Shown piece after piece: positions 56,030 through 64,000 of a stretch of DNA of 64,000 nt. Location: assembly GCA_030280995.1 (NCBI GenBank), contig JASXTE010000007.1, forward strand, positions 4,944,001 through 5,008,000, in the 5' to 3' direction. Source of the DNA: Hemileia vastatrix (lineage: Eukaryota > Basidiomycota > Pucciniomycetes > Pucciniales > Zaghouaniaceae). Each line of letters starts with the position of its first letter. Within the stretch, counting starts at the first letter, position 1. The notes under the pieces are model-generated. The model worked only from the letters and a program-made list of their open reading frames with translations. It had not been told where the DNA came from and ran no database searches. The translations under genes and the position numbers were made by a program.

Positions 56030-56654
56030 TTACAGAAAATAATCAAGAGATGTAACAAAATTTTCAGCATTGGCTTTATACTGGTGAATGAGATTCTTCC
56101 TTTTCTCAAGTTCCTGTGGATTCCTGGCAGGGTTGGATTGGAAGTAATTTAGGATGAGATGCTTCTGTTGAGAAGAATTTTGTTGGAATTTGTCTTTAAT
56201 GGTTGTCAATGGATTAGGTGGAGGTGTTTCAATGGTTCCCGCATTGTAATCATCACTGTCAGGATGGAAATGAACTGGAAATTTGTCAGATTGAATTTCA
56301 GTACAAAGAAGTAGTGGGCTTAATATCAGAAGGACCAGGGATGGTAGAGCTAGTGGTTGTAGCAGGGCTGGAACTCTTTTCTGAAGGGTGTAATTTGTTG
56401 ACCAGTATGGGGATCAGGATGGATGGTCTGTATCTTTTGGTGCTGGTAGAAGGGGGATCAGGTTGTGGAGGAGGAGAAGATTTTGAAAAGGACAAGGGAG
56501 TAGGTCTGAAACAAGTCTTATTCCTAGAGTGACAGGCATCACAGGAGGTTCTGTAGGGATGAGCTGGTGGTGTGATGGTACAGATGAGATTGCTGTCAAT
56601 GCAGTATTGGCAAAGACTCATGTCAGTAGCAGATTTGAAAAGAAAGCTGAACAT
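56030..56654 (-). CDS. First antisense gene of G (Zn2Cys6-like)
   Basis: The start MFSFLFKSATDMS lies 49 bp inside the 3' LTR edge. Six Cys follow with spacing C-x2-C-x6-C-x12-C-x2-C-x6-C, identical to the A antisense protein; the second half, CDACHSRNKTC, looks like the classical basic Zn2Cys6 half. A Ser/Pro-rich stretch comes next. The frame closes at 56298, but removing a 61-nt GT-AG segment (56335-56275; CTGAC branch-like site, TTTCCAG acceptor, weak GTCCTT donor) joins it in phase to a second exon ending at 56030, giving 187 residues. The alternative is a 1-nt frameshift. A DNA- or RNA-binding role is inferred from the cluster only. Confidence 0.6.
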
Positions 56655-56690
56655 GGTGGTTGTGATGTATGAGAATGTGTTAATTCTCTA

Positions 56691-57764
56691 TTGGAGGTAG
56701 GATGTGATCTTCCAACATTTGCAGAGCCCTTTTTTGGTCTATTTGGCGTTGATTAGATGTGTCTTAAATGCCATTGTTTTATAATTGGGTGTTTTTCTGG
56801 AATAATTTAATGAATATTGGGACTAAAGAGGTTTGGGTACTATCATTGGATAGCCCTAGTTTTTCCCTATATTTTATGTCTTGATGACAATTTTCAGATT
56901 TTAAGTATTTAAGGGATTATTTTTCACTTTTCATTTTAAAAGATAGCTCTTTAATTTTTTTTTGTATTTTACAGGCTAACCTTAAGTCTTAGGGTTAAGT
57001 GCTTAGTACCATTATAATGAGATAATTTTTCTCTAAATTTCATGTAACAATGTTGTTATAGCTTAATTATGTGTTTTAAAGGTTTTAGTAGTTATAGTAG
57101 TTTTTTCTAAGTTTTTTGTGTATTTTTGATGGTTTTTGGTGGTTTTCTGGCTTCAGGGTGGTCCAGACTCCTCAGTGCTAGAAGGCTGGGAAGCATTTCT
57201 AGAGGGGTTTTATGCAATTTGGTGCTCACAAACACCAGACTTGTTGCTGTGCATGGGATCTTAGATAGTGGTATGTGTGTATATAGTGAATAAGAAAGTT
57301 TGGGGCAACTTTAATTGTCATACAACCATTTGGGGGTGATATCCTTGCTCCTTACTCAGTTTTCACTGTTTTCTGACCACAATTGGCTGTGTTTGTTGCA
57401 ACGTGAGTTCTTCATTGAACTTAAATTGGCACCTGTTTTCTCTGGTATAGTCTTGAAATCTATATCAAGTATTATTGCTTTCTCTGGTGTGGATTTGCAA
57501 CCTACATTAAGTATCATTTCTTTCTCTGGTGTGGACATTGGTCTACATTTCAGTTCTTTGGTTTGGTAGTCTGTCTGGAGACTACTTCCTTGGATGATCA
57601 GGTAGTCAAGTGTGTTGGAAAAGGAGATTTAGAAACAGGAGCCAACTTACTGTAGTAGGTAATTCTCACTTTATTTTTCTAAAAGGACAGGGGTTTTTCT
57701 CTCTGGGTTTTTACTCCAACTCCCTTGGTCAAGGCCTATAGCTAGCACTATAGGATTGTCTACA
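56691..57764 (+). repeat. G polypurine tract and 3' LTR
   Basis: TTGGAGGTAGGA (56691-56702) precedes the LTR start TGTGATCTTCC at 56703. A minus-strand TATAAAA (56783-56777) about 130 nt upstream of the antisense ATG could serve that gene. The LTR ends at 57764 and D resumes with 'atgtttcaatt'. Confidence 0.88.
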
Positions 57765-58245
57765 ATGTTTCAATTAAAATTAAATTACTTATTTTTTTTC
57801 ACGTTACTATAACTATTTGTAGATACACTTGAAATGCCCCAGATGTTCCTCTTGCCTATAAAAGGGCTTTGGAAACATCTCTGGTAATCATTATTTACAT
57901 TACAAGATTTTATAAAACTTACAATACATTTTTTTTCATTCTTATTAGCATTATAATTCTAATATTAATACTCAATAATAATTCTAAGGTTGCTCTAAAT
58001 CTATTAATAGTAAATTTTGATTTCCGCACAGAGAAGAAATTTCTTACTTAAAATTAAAATATTTTACCAATAAATTAAAAGTCACTGTTGTGTTACTTCT
58101 CATAAACTGTTGTTGTACTAGTCTTTTTTTTGTTTAATTATTTTATTATCTTTATTTCTTCCTTTTTTTGCTCCCCTTTATTCTTCCTTTTCCTCCATTC
58201 CCTTTTCTTCTTCTTCCTCTCCTTCTTCTAGAAAATCCACCAACA
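57765..58245 (+). repeat. D 3' LTR, second part
   Basis: Homologous to 35806-36290, with a TATA box (TATAAAAG, 57857-57864) and end CCACCAACA. GTATC (58246-58250) follows. Non-coding. Confidence 0.85.
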
Positions 58246-58290
58246 GTATCTGTTATTTACAACTGCAAAAATGAGATCTATACCACCTTC

Positions 58291-59089
58291 TGTCAAGGGG
58301 TCCTTTAGGTCTAGAAGATTTATTCGAGGTTATACAAGGATTTTTTGGGTTTAATGGACACTCAAAAAGTAAGGTACGTATTTTTTAATCAAACTGATTG
58401 TAATACTCAAGTAAAAAGAGGTAGTGTTAAATATTAATATATTTTATAGATTAGATATACGTTGATGTAAGTACTAATTTTATAAAAGAATAGAAATGGT
58501 AATTGTGTTGTGTAATTGTAATAAGTAAGTAAGTCAGGAATGAATTCAAAAAGGTCAAAAAGAAAGGCCTTTTATAGGCAATATGTGAGAGAAAAGAACA
58601 CGGAATTTACACCTCGTAATACAAGAATGAGAGGCAAAAAAAACTTAATTAAAGAGAGTATGTGAAATAATATGAGTAAGACTAAATAGTGCATCAATAA
58701 AAGTATTTATTCTATTTGAAATAAAACTTTGAACCCTTTGGTCCGTCACATTTTAGTGTAAGAACATTTGATTTGAAATATTGAATCAATAAAATCTAAA
58801 TAAAGGAATTTGAAAAAAAAATTCTTTTTATAATTTTATATTTTTTTAATACTAATTTTTATTTCCATCTCATCTGTATTATTGAGCACTGTGTTTGGGA
58901 GTAAAAATATATGTGGGACAATTACTTATTTTTATTAATTAATTACTTAGTGTACATAGTTAGTTGATTGTAATTAATACATAAGTATTTAATAAATAAT
59001 TAATTATTCATAAGTATCTAAAAGGTGTGGCTTCACCTCAGTAAGATACTTAATTATTTTACTGAGTAAGTCTAGTAGCCTGGCTGACA
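58291..59089 (-). repeat. F 3' LTR
   Basis: 799 bp; starts TGTCAGCCAGGCTACTAG and ends CCCCTTGACA (minus strand). GAGTGAGGGAG (59090-59100) is the polypurine tract. It matches the solo LTR at 2202-3004. D is inserted about 40 bp beyond its end. Confidence 0.85.
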
Positions 59090-59121
59090 CTCCCTCACTC
59101 TAAAAAAAATAAAAAAAAATG

Positions 59122-62100
59122 CTATGATTTTTTCTTTTTATACTTTTTTAATAGAGTAGGAAGATTTGATATCTCCTTCCCAGATATCCAAGAATCATAT
59201 TCAGATGATTTATTCTTGAATCTCAATAAGTATTCTGTACCTTTTTCAGCAGTGACTAATCTGTCATTCAGAATTTTTTCAATTTCTGCTGTTTCAGTGA
59301 TTTCATATGGGGTTTTCTTTGGTCTTCCCCTCCTTTTTGGAAGTAAATCACTACTGGATGTGTAAGGTTTCAGAAGAGATATTGAAAAAACAGGATGTTT
59401 TCTGTCATATGGAGAATACAAAATAACCTCAACTGCATTATCTCCAATCATTCTTCTGACAACAAATGGACCAACAAATAGGTCTTTCAATTTGTTATTA
59501 CCTTGTAAATTGAAGTGGACTGTAGAAATCAACACTTCATCACCCTTTTTAAAATTTTATTCTTTATGGGATTTATCCCATCTCTTCTTCTCATATTCAA
59601 ATTATTTTTCAATAAATTTTTGAGCATGATTCCTGCAAAGTTGTTGCATTTGAAGAAAAGATTTTACACCAGGATGTATGTCCAATTTAGGTATTTTGTT
59701 TTTGAGAATTTGGGCAGTAGTATTTGGAACATATCCAAGCCAGAGCTCAAAATGCTTCCTTTGAGTAACAGAATGAACAGTGCTATTATAAGCAAATTCC
59801 AACCCAGGAAGTAAGGTAACCCAATCACTAGTGAATCTGTCATTATCTTTATACTCAAGGCCAAAGGCACAATACCTTCTAATCATGTCCTCTAAATTCT
59901 GAATCATTCTTTCAGCTAAGCCATCAGTCTGTGGGTGATGGGCAGTAGAAAGTTTCAGATCACAACCACAAACATCCATCAGAGACATCCAAAATTCAGA
60001 AGTAAATTTAGGGTCTCTGTCAGAGATTATGGCTTTAGGAAAACCAGCAGTATTAAAAATATGAGACCACCATAAGAAAGCTTATTCTTTAGTGGAAACA
60101 TCCTTGTGGGTAGGGATAAATTTACACATTTTTGTGAATCTGTCCACAATAACCCAACAAGAGTTACAACTGTCTTTTCCAGCAATAGGTAATCCTGTTA
60201 CAAAATCCATGTTTATTATTTGCCATGGTGCATCAGGAGGTTCAATATTTTGCATTAATCCAGCTCTCTTACCAGTTAATCTTTTTGATTTTTGGCAATA
60301 ATCACAAGATTCAACATATAATTTGGTGTCCTCAGACATATTAACCCACCAAGCAGTGTTTTTAATTCTGATCATTGTTTTTTCAAGATCAAAATGTCCA
60401 GCTCATATGTCATCATGACAAATTTTCAAGATAATTTCTTTCATAGAAGGAGGAATAACAACGACATTACACAACTTTCTTCTATAATATAGATATCCTT
60501 CATCAATTGAAAATTTACCTTTTTACAAAGCTTTTTGGTACTTTGGTGAAAGGGTTTTAATTAATGCTTGTATTGAAGCATTCTTTGGATCATTTAATAT
60601 GGTGCATAACTTTTTTAAGTCAGTGTCCTTATCATATGAATCCAGAATATTCTGTAATAGCTCTTCCTCCATATCAACCACATATATCCCATGAATATGA
60701 ATAATTTCATCCTCAGGATTATAAGCAGGATTAGAGTCATCATTTGGTAAAGGTAACCTTGATAACATATCCACATTTGAGTGAACAATACCAGCCCTAT
60801 GAATAATTGTCATTCTACCTCTAAATTCTTGAACAGCTAACTGCCATCTGAACATATGTTTGTTAGGTGTTTTCAAATTTAAGAGGGATTTAACTGAACT
60901 GCAGTCAGTGACAAGTTCAAATTTCTGGTCATCTAGGTAATAATGTAGCTTTTCTAGAGCCCACACTACAGCTAAACATTCCAATTGAGTATCACCATAT
61001 TTCAATTCACTATTTCTCAAGGTTCTTGAAATATAACAAATTACTACTTCTGATACTTTATCATTCATCACTTGTTTTTGATGGAGGGAAGCACCCAGAC
61101 CAATAAAACTGGCATCAGTATATAAAACAAATGGCTGATTAAAGTCAGGTAAAGCAAAAATAGGTGCTGACATCAAACAGTGTTTCATAGTGTCAAAAGC
61201 TCTTTGTCTTACAGTATTCCAGACAAAAGCAACATCCTTTCTAGTGAATTGGGTAAGGGGTAAAGCTATGACTTGGTAATTTTTAATATACTGTCTATAG
61301 TATCCACACATCCCCAAAAAACTCTGTAGCTCTCTAACTGTATTAGGAGCCTTCACCTGTTGTATGTCTGCCACTTTTTTTTTGGTCAACACATATCTGT
61401 AAGCCTGAAACAACATGACCAAGAACTTTTAAAGAATAGAACCCAAATTTACATTTCTTCAAATCAAGTGTCATATTTATTTCATCCATTTTTTGGAACA
61501 CTTTACACAGGTGGTTGAGATGGTCCTCAAATGTTTTTGAGAATATAATGATATCATCAATATAAACCATCAGCCATCCTTCAATTATCTCCTGATGGAA
61601 TGTGTTATACATGCCTTTTTAAAAACTGAAGGGGCATTTTTAGGGCCAAATGGCATCCTAATATACTTATAAATACCCATATGAGTAGAAATCATCAGAA
61701 AATTCTGAGAATTTTTCTCAACAGGTACCTGGTGATATCCCTTATTTCTATCCAAACAGCTGATATATTTAGCACCCTGTAAGGTAGCATGTATAGAGCT
61801 AATTCTAGGCAAAGGATAGATATCATCAACAGTATACGTATTTAGTGCTCTATAATCACCACATAACCTGGCTTTATCTTTCTCATAAGAAATTAGAATA
61901 GGTGAGATAACACAATATTTAGGTGTTTCAACTACCTTTTCAATAATATTCCTTTTTAAAAGGGTAGAGATATTGTCTTCAATATCTTTTCTCTTTGTGG
62001 GAGAAGCAGGATAAGGCTTCTTCTTTAAACTAGGTGGTATATCAGTTAATGGACAAGACAATGAAAGTTTCATTTCCTCTTTAACTAATCCCAGTTCATG

Positions 62101-63183
62101 TGACCCATGAGCAAAGGCCATAGGAAAAGACTTTATCAAGTTAATGATGGAATCTTTATCCTCACCAGAAAGTTGTTCTTCAAAAAAATCATTGTCAATT
62201 TCAGACATAAGGGCATGCATTTCTTTTGTAGATCTTCCTTTATATTGAACTACAGAATTACATGTGTTCAATTCTGGTTTTAATAATTTTTTGGAGGAAG
62301 AAATCTTAAATTTCCTCTTCCCATTCTTCCCCATTGTAAAACATTGGTTTGAGGGATCCAATCTTATGCCATATTTGGTTAAAATATCATTCCCTACAAT
62401 AAAACATTTGCTTAAGTTATCATTTTTCATGACAACAAAATCACAAATAGCTCTTACAAACCCATAGTTATATTTAAAAAACACAGAGGCTTTGTATTTA
62501 CCAATGGGGGACAAAACAGAGCCATAACCTCTCCAATTTTCAGAAATGATAGGCATCAGTTTTGATTTATAGTCTTGATCCACTGAAGCAAGTCCTTTTT
62601 CAGATACTACACTTCCTCCAGCTCCAGAATCCAGAACAACTTCCATGCTGGTTCCATTGATCAAGACTGGTGCTTTGAGAGGGGAAATTAAAATTGAGCT
62701 ATCCTCAATGTTCCTTATGATCTCAGCATCCTCAACTGTAGATAAATCATTATTATCAATATCAATAGTATTTAAATAATGAATATCTTCTTGCAGAATC
62801 AAGATTTCTTGTTGAGATTCATATGAAATATTGCTGGCAAAATCACTTGAAGTATCATCCAGTTCTATTGTGTCATCAGCCTTCTCCTCAGTTTTTTCAA
62901 CAAGATCTATCCTCTTGTCACAAACATGGCCTTTCTTCCAAGGCTTGTTGCACTTGAAGCAAGTGTTTGTTGCATACTTTTTTGGTGCAACAGGGGCAGA
63001 AGGTTTACCAACCTTTTCCAGAGGTTTCTGTTGGTAAGTGGAGGGTTTTTCCAAAGGGGTCCTAGGAATGAATCTTCTGGAATAATACTTGTTGTTTAGA
63101 AGGTGCTCATTGCAATTATTAATGAAAGAAGAGGGTTTTCTGGAGAACTCAGTCCTAGCCACTATCAAGTCTCTCAGAGACAT
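59122..63183 (-). pseudogene. pol: F pol (with nucleocapsid): PR-RT-RNase H-integrase, few lesions
   Basis: A 532-codon frame (63183-61585) has a Cys/His knuckle (CFKCNKPWKKGHVC, not the usual CCHC spacing), protease DSGAGGSVVSE and the first RT half (CVISPILISYEKDKARLCGD). A shift at an A-run near 61618 and another near 61373 split RT; YIDDIIIFS lies between them. RNase H (LYTDASFIGLGASLHQK) ends with HRAGIVHSNVDMLSRL. Integrase shows SCDYCQKSKRLTG, MDFVTGLP and HHPQTDGLAERMIQN, with four or five isolated stops (for example at 60523, 60082 and 59602). The end (EIEKILNDRLV, GTEYLLRFKN, DSWI) resembles a chromodomain. It may still be close to an active ancestor. Confidence 0.9.
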
Positions 63184-63210
63184 TGGTAATTTATAAAGGA
63201 TCCTGTCCTT

Positions 63211-63999
63211 TCATAACTCAAACTCCATATTTGGGTCCATTTCCCTTAAGATTTTTACAAGTTTCATTAAAAACTCAATAGCTTTATCAGTAGATGAGCT
63301 ATATCTAGTTTCCTCATACTGCCTTTTTTGAGCCATTCTGAACTTGGAGCCACCAAATTGTGCTTTAATTAATTTCTTCCAATCATCCCATGAGTTGTCA
63401 TTCCCATCCAGGAGAACAGATTCATACCACATTAGGGCAAAATTAGTAACCAAAGAAATTAACTTCGACACAATCTCCTCATCTGGGAATTTGTAAGAAT
63501 TTTTTAAGTTATCAATTCTGCAAATAAATTGTTGCCAATAAGAGGAAGAATCACCATCAAATGTTGGGTACTGGTCAAGTTTTGTCCAATTCTTTTGATT
63601 TGAACGAGTCTCCTTAGTACAAGCTTGTTTCTGAGTAAGGAGCAGCTGTAACTTCTCTAGTTGTGCAGTGATCTCATTGTTTAATCCCTCTGTCAAAGGT
63701 CCTGGTGCATCATTAATTTTTGATGGAAACTCAGGGGTATCAACATGTATTTCTGGAACCAATTTACTTTTAGATGAACTAGCCACAGGTAACTCTGGAG
63801 AATCCTGTACTATTTGTTCCTTCAAAGAAATCTCAGAATACTTTTGATCAATAAACAATGAGTTCAATTTTTCCTCAATGGTTGTTAGTCTAGTTTTCAA
63901 TCTTGGAAGACTAGATAAGCTCTCATTGATTGTTGCAAAAGATAACTGATTCTTATTTTGAAAAGATGAAAAATGGTCATTCAATCTTTTCAGATTCAT
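63211..63999 (-). pseudogene. gag: F gag, partial (continues beyond the window)
   Basis: This frame is open to the window edge. Its capsid-like part (KLDQYPTFDGDSSSYWQQFI, ALMWYESVLLDGND, QFGGSKFRMAQKRQYEE) matches D gag residue by residue in long stretches. One TGA at 63211 separates it from the pol frame, with which it is otherwise in phase. A predicted coiled-coil-like N-terminal part is seen. The true start is outside the window. Confidence 0.8.
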
Positions 64000-64000
64000 C

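Larger units (their letters stand above)
43924..57764 (+). mobile_element. Element G: diverged relative of B/C inserted in the D 3' LTR
   Basis: LTRs start TGTG(G/A)TCTTCCAACATT (43924; 56703) and end ATTGTCTACA (45023; 57764). The target duplication is decayed (TAATT against ATGTT); the unfilled site is near 35810. The order is decayed primer site, gag-pro, frameshift hairpin, pol, structured 3' region, a large hexamer repeat, two antisense genes separated by a mini-hairpin array, polypurine tract and LTR. At 13.8 kb it is the longest element here. Confidence 0.9.
2158..58245 (+). mobile_element. Element D: Ty3/gypsy retrotransposon, split by nested insertions
   Basis: The LTR starts TTTCAGCCAGG (2158; the 3' copy starts TGTCAACCAGG at 43142) and ends CCAACA at 58245. 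The 5-bp duplication GTATC lies at 2153-2157 and 58246-58250. The element's own sequence is 2158-3653 (itself holding a solo LTR), 35694-43923 and 57765-58245. The rest is C (with A and B) and G. Gag and pol (36966-43100) carry many stops. It belongs to the same family as F but lies in the opposite orientation. Confidence 0.85.
58291..64000 (-). mobile_element. Element F: Ty3/gypsy on the minus strand, cut by the window end
   Basis: Its 3' LTR is at 59089-58291 (read on the minus strand) and its coding region runs from 59122 past 64000. The 5' LTR is outside the window. It shares gag, pol, polypurine tract and LTR start with D but is less damaged. Confidence 0.9.

Overview
The window is a fungal repeat landscape. 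AT-rich DNA, Ty3/gypsy LTR retrotransposons with long degenerate copies, short GT-AG introns (53-61 nt) and a broken 2OG-Fe(II) (Tet/JBP-like) oxygenase gene suggest a basidiomycete, most likely a rust fungus (Pucciniales). The organism is an inference. No rRNA, tRNA, CRISPR array or intact housekeeping gene was seen.

Layout, read as nested insertions. Positions 1-2157 are the oldest backbone: minisatellites, a 261-bp CACTA-like MITE and the broken oxygenase gene on the minus strand. Element F (58291 to beyond 64000) lies on the minus strand. Element D (2158-58245, TSD GTATC) is inserted just outside F's 3' LTR and is split several times. Its 5' LTR holds a solo LTR of the F family (2202-3004) and the whole of element C (3654-35693). 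C carries element A in its 5' LTR (4204-12684, TSD AGATC) and element B in its 3' region (20391-32584). B carries a second MITE copy inside pol (24491-24751). D's 3' LTR holds element G (43924-57764). All sense gag/pol genes are damaged to some degree.

Lineages. A is a chromodomain Ty3/gypsy element with a Tf1-like self-primer. D and F are one family with a weak chromodomain-like tail. B, C and G are a third lineage with a tRNA-type primer site, a probable -1 ribosomal frameshift between gag-pro and pol, and a 3' region full of RNA-like structures.

Most unusual content. (1) About 60 copies of a roughly 23-nt mini-hairpin (covarying 4-bp stem, 6-nt loop, tail near TTAAACTGG) occur in B, C and G, both in untranslated arrays and in-frame inside pol. 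(2) Antisense genes sit between pol and the 3' LTR in two unrelated lineages (A and G). The A gene has an intact 298-codon frame after removal of a 56-nt intron. Two of the three antisense genes share the spacing C-x2-C-x6-C-x12-C-x2-C-x6-C of a fungal Zn2Cys6 cluster. (3) Behind the frameshift site lies a 66-69 nt hairpin with compensatory base changes between B and G.
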